This document shows, piece after piece, positions 33,312-42,395 of a stretch of 64,000 bases of DNA. Source of the DNA: Sphingobacterium nematocida. GTDB lineage: Bacteria > Bacteroidota > Bacteroidia > Sphingobacteriales > Sphingobacteriaceae. Positions within the stretch are counted from its first letter, which is position 1. Each line of letters starts with the position of its first letter. A model generated the notes under the pieces. It made no database searches, was not told the origin of the DNA, and worked only from the letters and a program-made list of their open reading frames with translations. The stretch covers positions 434,001 through 498,000 of the forward strand of contig NZ_FUZF01000001.1 of assembly GCF_900168125.1 (NCBI RefSeq), read 5' to 3'. Made by a program: the position numbers and the translations under genes.

Positions 33312-33902
33312 TTAAGTCTTGTAATCTAGGGATGGTGATAATGGATTGGAGAGATGCGATGCTATAATCTCGTCTATGTACTTCTGTCTGGTCGCAGGGC
33401 TCTTGGAAAATACAAGTTTATGTAGCCACATCTTCTTTTTTGTCTTGCTCTGGCGCTGAAAATAGTCTCTCAGCGTATTGTCTTTTTGAAAAACTGCTTC
33501 TAGATCGGGCGGCACGATCAATTCTTCTACACTATCTAAGATGGTCCATGAACCATTTGATTTGGCAACTTCGATACTTCTATAACCTGCTTCACACATA
33601 AGCCCCAGTGCGATCAGTTCCTGTACTTTTTCCTTATTGATCTTAGACCAAGTACCTTTCGGTTTTCTCTTACTGAAGAACTGGTGGGAGGTCTGATCAT
33701 CTACTTTAATCTTCTTACTATCTATCCAGCCAAAACATAAAGCGACATCCACCGCTTCTCTCCATGTGATAGATCGCTTATCGGACGTCTTACTGTGGAA
33801 AACGACCCAAACATTGCTTTTGGAAAGATGGTTTTCTTCTAGCCAAATCCGCCATTCGGAAACAGTAGCTGGGTAAAATATTTCTTCGATTGTACGGAGC
33901 AT
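33312..33902 (-). CDS. YdeI/OmpD-associated family protein
   Basis: 196 aa, typical length. Recognised from EWRIWLEENHLSKSNVWVVFHSK, ITWREAVDVALCFGWIDSKK, KRKPKGTWSKINKEKVQELIALGLM and the closing KSPATRQKYIDEIIA segment. Members of this family have been linked to bacteriocin or polymyxin tolerance in enterobacteria, but a molecular activity is not known. No signal peptide. It precedes the metallophosphoesterase pair on the same strand at 31 bp and may share their transcript. Confidence 0.88.
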   Translation of the reverse strand: MLRTIEEIFYPATVSEWRIWLEENHLSKSNVWVVFHSKTSDKRSITWREAVDVALCFGWIDSKKIKVDDQTSHQFFSKRKPKGTWSKINKEKVQELIALGLMCEAGYRSIEVAKSNGSWTILDSVEELIVPPDLEAVFQKDNTLRDYFQRQSKTKKKMWLHKLVFSKSPATRQKYIDEIIASHLSNPLSPSLDYKT

Positions 33903-34019
33903 ATATTGTATATTATCAAGGAAAAACTATTGTGATGGTTAAATTATTAATCTAAAACAAAGCTACAAGGGGCTCTTGACAACCCTATGTCAGGAATAAA
34001 AAACCGATTCTCCCATAGT

Positions 34020-34424
34020 CTATTTCAGTCGCTCTAACACCCCTTTCCGTTTTACAATATTCTTATAATCCCATTGAATTTCCTCCGATTTTTGAAGCCA
34101 TCGTCTTAAATCTTCCAAATGGATCTCATCTGTTGAATTGTAGAAAATGGAAGCGTCTTTAAACTTGCCCCCTCGTATACTTAATTGTTCTTCGTCAAAG
34201 CCTTGTCCGCTCCAAAACATCAGTCTTATGCCTTTTTTCTCTTTACTATATCCTGTTATCGGATTACCGTCTAAAAACCATACCGGATGTCTGTGCCAGA
34301 TTTTATTTTCGGATTCGGATAGGTACTTTGTTATTTCTATGGCGAGTAAATCACAGATAGCCTTGTCCGGAACGGACTGGCTATTGTTATATTCAAGAAT
34401 ATCTTTTGAAATTAATGTTGTCAT
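34020..34424 (-). CDS. DUF1801 family protein
   Basis: 134 aa. The fold is suggested by KIWHRHPVWFLDGNPITGYSK, GIRLMFWSGQGFDE and the C-terminal LEDLRRWLQKSEEIQWDYKNIVKRK, all usual for DUF1801 (YdhG/YjbR-like, with an MmcQ-related topology). No enzymatic motif. It stands alone between the YdeI gene (117 bp after its stop) and the KAS III-like gene. Confidence 0.85.
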   Translation of the reverse strand: MTTLISKDILEYNNSQSVPDKAICDLLAIEITKYLSESENKIWHRHPVWFLDGNPITGYSKEKKGIRLMFWSGQGFDEEQLSIRGGKFKDASIFYNSTDEIHLEDLRRWLQKSEEIQWDYKNIVKRKGVLERLK

Positions 34425-34467
34425 ATTCTGCTACTAAACTACAACGAGCTATCTGTCTTACTCCATC

Positions 34468-35532
34468 TTACCATCTGTAAGTGACGGCATTGATATTCAT
34501 ACCCGCACCTACCGATGCAAACATGATCAAGTCTCCTTTATTCAATTCGAATGATCCGATCTCTTTGTTCAAAACTTGATGTAGTAGTGTAGGTACTGTA
34601 GCGACCGAGCTATTGCCCATATGGGATATGTTCATCGGCATAATATTTTCAGGAAGGTTTTCTATTCCGTACAGTTCAAAGAACCTTTTGACAATCGCTT
34701 CATCCATCTTGTCATTTGCTTGGTGAAGGAAAATCATCTTGAGGTCACTTATCTGTTCACCGCTTTTGTCAAAGCATTCTTTCATAGACTGCGGTACGTA
34801 TTTGAGCGCATATTCGTAGACTTTTCTCCCCTTCATCTTGATGTATTGTGGCTCTCCTGCTTCACCACTATTCTTGCTGGACGAACTTATATAATCGAGT
34901 TCGTAGCCCGTGTCTGACCGTACAGCAGCATTTATAATACCTGATGTTGCTGTTTCAGCTGCGGACAGAATACATGCTCCAGCTCCGTCCGAAAAAATCA
35001 TACTATCTCGATCTGTAGGATCCAGTACACGCGAGAGCGTCTCTGTACCGATCACCAGACAGGTCTGCGCATCGCCGGAACGGATCGCCATATCTGCCTG
35101 AATCAATCCCTGTACCCAACCTGGACAACCAAATATGATATCATAAGGAATACAAGCTGTATTTTGGATACCCAGTTTATTCTTAACACGCGATGCTATC
35201 GATGGGACCATCTCGCGGGGAGCACCAGGATATTTCATCTCCCCATAATTGTGTGCTACAATAATCAAGTCTATAGATTCACGATCTATTCCTGATAGTC
35301 TAATCGCCTCATCGGCTGCTGAAGCGCCCATGTCGGACGCAGCAAGCCCCACGGGGGCATATCTACGTTGTTCAATACCAGTGATAGCCTTAAATTTACG
35401 TATTATCGTCTCGACAGGCTGCTGGATCTCCGTATGCTCATCGGTGAAAAATGTATTGTTTAGAAAAAACTCATTGTCTACCACTTCTGTAGGAATATAT
35501 GCTCCTGTACCGATTATTTTGGATCGAATCAT
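34468..35532 (-). CDS. 3-oxoacyl-ACP synthase III-like (KAS III/FabH-type) condensing enzyme
   Basis: 354 aa. The thiolase-fold Cys-His-Asn triad is visible: Cys136 in FGCPGWVQG, His270 in FLHQAND and Asn307 in MGNSSVATVP. The C-terminal glycine-rich loop FASVGAGMNIN is present. The Cys context (FGCPGW) differs from classical FabH (ACSG), placing it in a divergent KAS III group found in Bacteroidota outside the core fatty-acid locus. It probably condenses an acyl donor with a malonyl or similar extender for a special lipid or secondary metabolite; the substrate is unknown. No other biosynthetic genes are adjacent. Confidence 0.88.
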   Translation of the reverse strand: MIRSKIIGTGAYIPTEVVDNEFFLNNTFFTDEHTEIQQPVETIIRKFKAITGIEQRRYAPVGLAASDMGASAADEAIRLSGIDRESIDLIIVAHNYGEMKYPGAPREMVPSIASRVKNKLGIQNTACIPYDIIFGCPGWVQGLIQADMAIRSGDAQTCLVIGTETLSRVLDPTDRDSMIFSDGAGACILSAAETATSGIINAAVRSDTGYELDYISSSSKNSGEAGEPQYIKMKGRKVYEYALKYVPQSMKECFDKSGEQISDLKMIFLHQANDKMDEAIVKRFFELYGIENLPENIMPMNISHMGNSSVATVPTLLHQVLNKEIGSFELNKGDLIMFASVGAGMNINAVTYRW

Positions 35533-35813
35533 GTGTGTTATTAGTTTAATAGAAAACGCTAAAAAGGGTTAATCTATTTGAATGTAGGAATAAATAACCG
35601 CATTTAGTTGTTACTATCAAAATATTTTGGTCAATATATTTATAAAATAAAAAATAACAGGTGAATCGGATTAACTCAATCTACGTAAAAACCTGTTGAA
35701 GATCGTGTCATCACTTTCTTGATAAACTGTCAAGAATATCAGAAAAGCATTTAGCCCCCTCAGCTTAGTTATAGAATTTAGTAATTTTACCCCGCGATAC
35801 TAAGGAATTAAAT
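35533..35813. other. Divergent intergenic region between the KAS III-like gene and glsA
   Basis: AT-rich, with no repeat or hairpin that stands out. A TAATTTTA (TAnnTTTG-like) at about 35780-35787 may serve glsA. Nothing else supported. Confidence 0.35.
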
Positions 35814-36824
35814 ATGAAGACAAATAATATGCAGGGTAAGATCAAAAATTCGCTTACACTCTTACTTCTAATGGTCACTGTAGCTCTTTCTGCACAAACA
35901 ACGAACAATAAAATGGTATCTTCATCGATACTGACTTCCATACTTGAAAAAAATAGGCATTACTATCATGATGGAAAAGTAGCGGATTATATTCCGGAGC
36001 TGGGTAAAATGGATGCCAAGGCTTTGGCACTATCTGTAATTGATAAGGAAGGTAATATCACGAATGTCGGCGATGTCAACACGAAATTTACCATGCAAAG
36101 TATATCGAAAATCATAACGCTAATGCTTGCGGTTATCGAACGTGGTGAAAAATCGGTCTTTGAAAAAATGGGGTATTATGGTACTGACAAACCCTTCAAT
36201 CATTTTGCCAATCTAGAAACCATGGGAAAGCCTCTAAATCCGATGATGAATGCGGGTGCGATCCTAACCACCTCATTGATAACCGGATCGGGTGATATAC
36301 CTTTCCAAAAGACATTAGAACTAGTCCGATACATCACCAATAACCCTTCAATAGACTATAATAAATCAGTTTATCAATCTGAAAAAGAGACTGGCCACCG
36401 AAATAGAGGTATGTTTTATCTCTTAAAAAACGTAGGGTTAATCGCTGGAGACGAAGAGCAATTGGACAATTACTTCCGTCAATGTGCTATAGAACTAACG
36501 ACTCAAGATCTGGCAAAAATAGGTTATTTCTTTGCTCATCAATGTGTGCGTTATGATGGTGACCGTAACTACGAAAATGCAGATCTTTCTAAACTTATAC
36601 TTTCTCAAATGTTGATTGCGGGCATGTACGAATTTAGTGGCGAATATGCGCGTACAGTAGGGATGCCCAGTAAATCTGGGGTGGGCGGTGGAATCACCGT
36701 AAGTATGCCTGACGGAATGGGGATCGGTGTCTTTAGTCCAGCTTTGGATACGCATGGCAATTCTTCTGCGGGATACCGTATAATTCTTGATCTAGTCAAA
36801 GAGTACAATCTGGGAGTATTTTAA
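35814..36824 (+). CDS. glsA: Glutaminase A with signal peptide
   Basis: 336 aa. A signal peptide (NSLTLLLLMVTVALSA-Q) directs it to the periplasm, which is unusual because most glutaminases A are cytoplasmic. The catalytic Ser-Lys pair lies in FTMQSISKIITLML. Other family phrases are NPMMNAGAILTTSLI, a HRNRGMFYLLKNVG helix and the C-terminal KSGVGGGITVSMPDGMGIGVFSPALD. It hydrolyses L-glutamine to glutamate and ammonia. A terminator follows at 36868-36890. Confidence 0.93.
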   Translation: MKTNNMQGKIKNSLTLLLLMVTVALSAQTTNNKMVSSSILTSILEKNRHYYHDGKVADYIPELGKMDAKALALSVIDKEGNITNVGDVNTKFTMQSISKIITLMLAVIERGEKSVFEKMGYYGTDKPFNHFANLETMGKPLNPMMNAGAILTTSLITGSGDIPFQKTLELVRYITNNPSIDYNKSVYQSEKETGHRNRGMFYLLKNVGLIAGDEEQLDNYFRQCAIELTTQDLAKIGYFFAHQCVRYDGDRNYENADLSKLILSQMLIAGMYEFSGEYARTVGMPSKSGVGGGITVSMPDGMGIGVFSPALDTHGNSSAGYRIILDLVKEYNLGVF

Positions 36825-36867
36825 GGCCTTTATATGGAAACAGATCAAGACTATTGTTTCATCCTAA

Positions 36868-36890
36868 GCCTGCAGGAGTGCAGGCCTTTT
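36868..36890 (+). terminator. Intrinsic terminator after glsA
   Basis: GCCTGCA and TGCAGGC arms around GGAG, followed by CTTTT. Confidence 0.7.
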
Positions 36891-36918
36891 CATTTATTTT
36901 GATACCTTAGCAATTGAA

Positions 36919-37557
36919 ATGAAAAAAGTAACGATCCTCCTCGCATTAATATTCCATATACTGATGCTACACGCACAAAACAGTGTATTCTATAAAGGAG
37001 TTATTATATACCAAGGTGATCTTCTCTTTGTCGGCGCTGAATCTAAAAATCTCTCTGGCGCGATCAATAGGGTCACACAACAAACAGATAGCATTTCTTT
37101 TGATCATGTAGGGTTAATAGAAATAAAAGAAGGCGTCCCCTATATCCTCCATGCAAGCAGTAAAAAAGGTTCTGTAAAAGAACCTTTGGACAGCCTAGAT
37201 AAGGAACAACTATATGTCTTATACCGGATAGACCATAAGTACGATAACGCTATTCCTGAGGCAATAAAAAAAGCGAATCAAATGCTGGGGAAGCCTTATA
37301 ACTGGAGCTATAAACTGAATGATAGTTCCTATTATTGTTCGGATTTTGTAGAACGGGCCTTCAGACATATCAAACTATTTAATCTGGAACCTATGACTTT
37401 TAAGAATCCTAAGACGGGTAATTTTGATGAGTTTTGGATAAGTTTTTATACGAAACTGGGATTAAAAATTCCTGAAGGAGAGCTAGGATGCAATCCTAAC
37501 GGCATGGCGAGCAGTCCAAAACTACATCGTGTAGCTACTCTTTATTATAAAAAGTAA
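36919..37557 (+). CDS. YiiX/YebB-like NlpC/P60-superfamily cysteine hydrolase
   Basis: 212 aa with a signal peptide (LLALIFHILMLHA-Q). The permuted papain-like pattern is seen: an early YQGDLLFVG strand, FDHVGLIEI with the catalytic-type His, and YYCSDFVERAF with the Cys at about residue 139. These match the YiiX/YebB-like group. Members hydrolyse or remodel amide bonds, often in cell wall or lipid substrates; the exact substrate is unknown. It is likely periplasmic and encoded alone after glsA. Confidence 0.85.
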   Translation: MKKVTILLALIFHILMLHAQNSVFYKGVIIYQGDLLFVGAESKNLSGAINRVTQQTDSISFDHVGLIEIKEGVPYILHASSKKGSVKEPLDSLDKEQLYVLYRIDHKYDNAIPEAIKKANQMLGKPYNWSYKLNDSSYYCSDFVERAFRHIKLFNLEPMTFKNPKTGNFDEFWISFYTKLGLKIPEGELGCNPNGMASSPKLHRVATLYYKK

Positions 37558-37795
37558 TCCGATTGTATCTCTCTTAAAACCACCTATCTATTTGTACAAG
37601 TAGTGAAAATCAAATGAATGAGGTTCATTTTTATATTACGCTGCATTTGTATTGCGTGTAAAAGCGAATTTATGTAGGTTTGGTAAAAAAAGGATTGCTT
37701 CAAGCGTCGTTCGATAAGACCTACATGATCAATCGAATCGCTTAAACAAATAATCACGTTTTTATCCATACTTTTGGGAATTGAATGATAGACCT

Positions 37796-39154
37796 ATGAA
37801 ACGTATCCGAAACTCTTGGAAAATGCTAACGCATATCGGTACCGACCCGTCTATGTCCTATATGGACTTTAAAAGAGCACACATGGTCAACATGATTGCT
37901 TTGCTATGTATTCTCCCAGCAATATTCTTCTCGATCACCAACTTTTTCGAAGAGCGCTATCTATTGGCAATGATTAATTTTTCAAATGGATTATGTGACA
38001 TAGGGGTTCTTCTCTTTCAGTATCGTGGTAAACATAACCATGCTAAGTTAATGCTCCTGACGAGCAATTTCATCTTCTTCTTTTTGGGGGCTATTCTTTA
38101 CCACAATTGTGCTGAGTATTTCTTAGTGTGCATTCTAATATCGTCCACACTGCTCTACGACAACCGCCGGACTCATATCTTTTTTGGACTAGCGGTTACT
38201 GCAGCAGTAGTATTGATCTATACTTTTCCTAACGTTAACTCTTTTGAAGAACCTGTACCTGTGGTTAGGGTACTTTACAACATTATTTGTTCGCTGATAT
38301 TTATCGTGGCTTCTGTAAATTTTTTCTTACAGATAATATACAGCAATATGAAAAAAATTGAAGATCAACGGCTAACACTACAGGCGATCAATAGGGACAA
38401 AGAAAAAATATTCTCTATTATTGCGCACGATATCAAAAGTCCTTTTGCTTCTTTAGAAACCATGGTATTGGCACTACGAGACCAAGTAATGAACAACAGC
38501 ATATCAGCAGATTTCATCCAACAACTACACCTTCGGATCGTTCAACAAAACCAAGTATTGGATGATCTTTTGCAGTGGGGAAGCAGCAGTCTGCAAGGCA
38601 TCTCTAACCCTCCTGGACGGGTGGCTATCAAACCAATAATTCAGGATATCTTAAGGTTTTTTGAGGAACAAATAGCTGTTAAACAATTAAATATTACTTT
38701 AAATATTTCAAACACGGAACAGGTTATTGTTAATAAAGATCACTTTGTCATCATTTTGCGTAATCTGATCAGTAATGCGATAAAATTCAGCTATGTGACC
38801 GGCGACATCAATATTTTCACATCAAGGGATCAGAGCTTTACATTCGTGCATATTAAAGACCAGGGGATAGGTATAAATCCCTCAAGATCTGCCTTGCTAT
38901 TTAATGTGATACAACGCAAATCGCTCGGCACAGTTGATGAACCCGGAGCTGGCCTGGGCTTAGTTTTGTGTAAAGACCTTATCGAACGTAACTGCGGAAT
39001 CGTACATATCAATAGCATACCTAATAAAGGCTCGATATTTACCGTTGGACTTCCTACTCCTACAGCTGCCGAAAATGATTTCAATGTAAAAAATGAACAG
39101 CAGTACTCGAAGAAGAAATGGGCTTACGAAGCTCCCCACTCCCAAACGCTGTGA
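37796..39154 (+). CDS. Membrane sensor histidine kinase
   Basis: 452 aa from ATG at 37796. About six membrane helices (residues 35-185) form the sensor, without an extracellular domain of note. A HisKA domain follows with phospho-acceptor His in FSIIAHDIKSPFASLE (about His211). The HATPase_c has the N box ILRNLISNAIKFSY, VHIKDQGIGI (G1) and GAGLGLVLCKDL (G2). No response-regulator gene is adjacent, so it is an orphan kinase. Its 3' end overlaps the convergent helicase gene by 31 bp. The signal is unknown. Confidence 0.9.
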   Translation: MKRIRNSWKMLTHIGTDPSMSYMDFKRAHMVNMIALLCILPAIFFSITNFFEERYLLAMINFSNGLCDIGVLLFQYRGKHNHAKLMLLTSNFIFFFLGAILYHNCAEYFLVCILISSTLLYDNRRTHIFFGLAVTAAVVLIYTFPNVNSFEEPVPVVRVLYNIICSLIFIVASVNFFLQIIYSNMKKIEDQRLTLQAINRDKEKIFSIIAHDIKSPFASLETMVLALRDQVMNNSISADFIQQLHLRIVQQNQVLDDLLQWGSSSLQGISNPPGRVAIKPIIQDILRFFEEQIAVKQLNITLNISNTEQVIVNKDHFVIILRNLISNAIKFSYVTGDINIFTSRDQSFTFVHIKDQGIGINPSRSALLFNVIQRKSLGTVDEPGAGLGLVLCKDLIERNCGIVHINSIPNKGSIFTVGLPTPTAAENDFNVKNEQQYSKKKWAYEAPHSQTL

Positions 39155-41028
39155 TAACCTCCAATTGATTCGACATAGGTAAAAAATCCCTTATAAAAAG
39201 GATACCCACCTATTGTACTACTATCCCCCACCACAACCAGTTTCTTCTTAGCCCTTGTCAAAGCGACATTCATACGACGAATATCCGATAGGAATCCTAT
39301 ATTCTGACTATCATTACTACGTACGAGACTTATATAAATGATCTCTTTTTCCTGTCCTTGAAACCCATCTATGGTATTGACTTGAATCCGACTATCGACC
39401 AAACTTGCCTGTTCCGAGAACAGGTCTTTTAATAATGTTGCCTGACCACGATATGGTGTAATGACCCCAATATTTGGTCTGGTTTCATCATGATATTTAT
39501 CAGAAAGTTCAGAAACTAGATGACTAAGATGATTCGTCAAAAAAAGTGCTTCTTCTCGATTTGATATTGCCCCTTCTATTTCGGACTCTTCATACCCGGC
39601 TCCTGCAGTATCAATGAAAATGATGGGTTTAGTATCCCCAAGTAATGTCCACTCTGACACCAATGAATCTGCTTTTAACATACTGTTATATAAAATAGAC
39701 GATGGATAAGCCATTATCTGCTCATTCATACGGTACTGCGTATCCAAGAATGATACTGTCTCGGGATATAATTGGATCAGCTTCTCGAACAAGGTGTGAA
39801 ACAACGGATTACTCTGTCCCTGGCTTGACTTGACTGTAGGTGGCAGTTGACAATGGTCTCCAGCCAAAATCAAATTATCGGCTTTTAGAATAGGTATCCA
39901 GCAAGCAGGCTCCAGTGCCTGTGCAGCCTCATCGATAATAACGGTATTATAATGTCTATCTCTAATGTGCGGATTATTAGCCCCCACCAGTGTCGCTGTG
40001 ATAACTTGAGCTTTGTTCAATATATCTTCGACTACATAATCTTGGACTCTATCGATTTCCTTTCTGATCTTGCGTGCTTCGTTTAATAATGCTTTGCGTT
40101 GTTCATATTCGGCTCGTCCAAAATTACGTTTATATTTTTGGGCCATATCCATATAAGCACGGGCCTGCTTATTCAATGCCTTGACTTCTCGATAGGCCTG
40201 ATGTTTATTGGCCTTCTCGTCTAAGGTCAACCCCAATAGATGATCAGATATCTTTACAGGATTACCTATCCGCAACACGTTTAATCCTGCTAGATCGAGT
40301 CTTTCCGACAACACATCAACAGCTGTATTGCTGGGGGCGACCACAAGCACTTGCTGTCCTTTCCGTTGTATAAACTCATATATGGCTTTGACTAAAGTCG
40401 TGGTCTTGCCTGTACCAGGAGGCCCATGAAGTATTGTAAGTACGTCCTGGGCTAAAACCTGCGCTACTGCTCTATTTTGGCTTGCATTGAGACTTTTATC
40501 CTCAAATAAAGGAACTTTCAATCTACTGTTTAACGATTCAATTCCTATAAGTTGGCGTATTAAATGCCCATTGGATACATCTTTGACACGGGACTCGGCT
40601 TCAACCAATGCCGCATTCATCTCCCGATAAGAATTCTCATCAAATAACAGGTCTATTCCCAGTTTTCCCCTGCGACTCCATTCTGGAAGCTCTTCAGTAC
40701 GAAAAGACACACGCATCAAATGCTGATTAACAAAGGCTATAGTCCCTGAAATCCGATCCTTTTGGGGATCATGATTAGAGAACAACGAGACAGGCATACC
40801 AAACCTGAACTTATGGCCGTTTTCTAAGTCTGTAGTCTTATTGAAAGTTATAGTAAGATAGTCTCCTCGTCCCAATTCACTATTTGTAATCTGAACCGGA
40901 AACCAGGAAACGCCCAAAGATTTACGTGCATTCACTCCGAGCTCTACGAGCAACGATTCATGTTGTTGTCTATCATATGCCAACTCCTGTTGCAATAAAG
41001 CTGCTAGGTTCTTAAAATAATCCATCAA
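39124..41028 (-). CDS. UPF1/IGHMBP2-like superfamily 1B helicase (AAA_11/AAA_12)
   Basis: 634 aa. An N-terminal beta-barrel region (about 30-130) precedes the two RecA-like domains. Walker A is GPPGTGKTT at residues 202-210, the Walker B/DEAA box is VIIDEAAQALEP, motif III is AGDHCQLPPTV, and domain 2 has FLDTQYRMNEQIM, GVITPYRGQA, VNTIDGFQGQEKEIIYISLVRS and NVALTRAKKKLVVVGD. These are the hallmarks of UPF1-like 5'-3' DNA/RNA helicases common in Bacteroidota. The cellular role is not established in bacteria. Confidence 0.95.
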   Translation of the reverse strand: MMDYFKNLAALLQQELAYDRQQHESLLVELGVNARKSLGVSWFPVQITNSELGRGDYLTITFNKTTDLENGHKFRFGMPVSLFSNHDPQKDRISGTIAFVNQHLMRVSFRTEELPEWSRRGKLGIDLLFDENSYREMNAALVEAESRVKDVSNGHLIRQLIGIESLNSRLKVPLFEDKSLNASQNRAVAQVLAQDVLTILHGPPGTGKTTTLVKAIYEFIQRKGQQVLVVAPSNTAVDVLSERLDLAGLNVLRIGNPVKISDHLLGLTLDEKANKHQAYREVKALNKQARAYMDMAQKYKRNFGRAEYEQRKALLNEARKIRKEIDRVQDYVVEDILNKAQVITATLVGANNPHIRDRHYNTVIIDEAAQALEPACWIPILKADNLILAGDHCQLPPTVKSSQGQSNPLFHTLFEKLIQLYPETVSFLDTQYRMNEQIMAYPSSILYNSMLKADSLVSEWTLLGDTKPIIFIDTAGAGYEESEIEGAISNREEALFLTNHLSHLVSELSDKYHDETRPNIGVITPYRGQATLLKDLFSEQASLVDSRIQVNTIDGFQGQEKEIIYISLVRSNDSQNIGFLSDIRRMNVALTRAKKKLVVVGDSSTIGGYPFYKGFFTYVESIGGYHSVWEWGAS

Positions 41029-41070
41029 TGCTCGTAGTTATCTATTATATCTGCAAATTAACCGCTTTTT

Positions 41071-41185
41071 TCTGAAAGTGTCCGTACTATTGATCCGACA
41101 TTACTTTTCAAGGTCTCTTCGTTCGGTTCAATGGACATCAAGAACTTTCATGATCCGACAGCTGGTGGATCATGAAAGTTTTTTT
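41071..41185 (+). ncRNA. Family-2 hairpin element, copy B
   Basis: Shares TCTGAAAGTGT, GTACT, CAATGG-CATCAAG and the hairpin with copy A. It has a 40-nt insertion (41089-41128) between GTACT and CAATGG. The hairpin is longer: AACTTTCATGATCC (41143-41156) with GGATCATGAAAGTT (41167-41180), loop of 10 nt, then T7. It lies between the divergent helicase and AraC genes. The hairpin is a textbook terminator with no + strand gene upstream, hence a candidate small RNA. Confidence 0.55.
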
Positions 41186-41323
41186 AGCACCCAAAGGTTA
41201 TGTACGTACAATTATATTTCAACGGCTGAGAATCTCATTATTTATATGGCTGACTATGGATATATGACAAAGTTTTTTTAGTTTTAGCTATTGGCTGTAT
41301 GATCATACAACAGTCTTGAAAAA

Positions 41324-42190
41324 ATGGAAAAACAAGTTAATGCGGATGAATTCGTAGAGCGGTTCATGATAGGCAGTCAGGAACATCTAAAACACAAACA
41401 GTTTCCTGTTAAAATGTTTAAACTCAGCGAAATTGCCCCCTATATTAAATTTCCTACTCCTCCTATATTTTTGGGTTATAATCTGCTTGTACACTTGACG
41501 GAAGGGTATTTTACACATCAGATTGGTCCTAAAGAGTATATTGTGAAGGCTCCTGCTATCCTTATAAGTAGCTACGGTAACATCTCTGCAGTAAAGGCTG
41601 CAGATAGATCTGTAAAGGGACATTGTATCCTAATCAATGAAACAGCAATGACTTCGATTTTTAGAGCACAGGAGATTTTGAACATATTTAGTATCTCCCC
41701 TCTTATAAATCTATCGGTGGAAGACAGTAGGGATATCCACCAATTATGTAAGCTTCTGCACAAAGAACTCTACGCAGACCATCCCTATAAGGAACTTAAT
41801 GATAGTCTGTTAAAATCTGTGCTTCTGAAAGTAATAAAACTATCTTCTTCCAATAAACTGCTGAGTAGAAAGCAAGAAATAGCGATGATGTTCAAACGTC
41901 TTGTACACAAGAACTTTAAAAAACAGAAAAATATTGGATTTTATGCGGACAAACTCGCCGTCTCCACCAATTATTTAAACCGATGTGTTTTTTCTGTTTT
42001 CAACAGTTCGTCGAAGGAAGTAATACTTGAGGTATGTATTATGCATAGTCAATTACTTCTTTTCGAATCCAACAAGAGTATTTCAGATATCTGTTATGAA
42101 TTGGATTTTTCTGACCCATCTTACTTTTCACGTGTCTTTAAAAAGGTAGTAGGACTATCTCCAACCGAATATCGCAATAGTGCAAAATAA
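41324..42190 (+). CDS. AraC family transcriptional regulator
   Basis: 288 aa. The N-terminal half (about 1-185) is a sensing domain without a clear cupin motif. The C-terminal AraC helix-turn-helix pair covers about 185-288 (FYADKLAVSTNYLNRCVF, ISDICYELDFSDPSYFSRVFKKVVGLSPTEYR). It lies 205 bp upstream of, and in the same direction as, the acyl-CoA dehydrogenase gene at 42396, so that gene is a plausible target. The inducer is unknown. Confidence 0.92.
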   Translation: MEKQVNADEFVERFMIGSQEHLKHKQFPVKMFKLSEIAPYIKFPTPPIFLGYNLLVHLTEGYFTHQIGPKEYIVKAPAILISSYGNISAVKAADRSVKGHCILINETAMTSIFRAQEILNIFSISPLINLSVEDSRDIHQLCKLLHKELYADHPYKELNDSLLKSVLLKVIKLSSSNKLLSRKQEIAMMFKRLVHKNFKKQKNIGFYADKLAVSTNYLNRCVFSVFNSSSKEVILEVCIMHSQLLLFESNKSISDICYELDFSDPSYFSRVFKKVVGLSPTEYRNSAK

Positions 42191-42395
42191 AAAAACATGC
42201 ACGATTTGTCCTAGTATTAGTACAAGATCAGACACATGATTTAACGTATTATCCTCTATTTTTGTAATAGAAGGAAGGAACAAAGGAAATTCCACACGCC
42301 AACACTTACCAACAATAGCAAGAACACTGTTTGGTTTTGTGCTAGACTTGTGCTCCAATTTGTCCCTCCATATTTTCAATTAAAAAACATTTGTT

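Noticed and set aside
41078..41281. 67-codon frame across the family-2 hairpin
   Set aside because: It reads straight through a 14-bp terminator hairpin and its T-run, which is unlikely for a gene.
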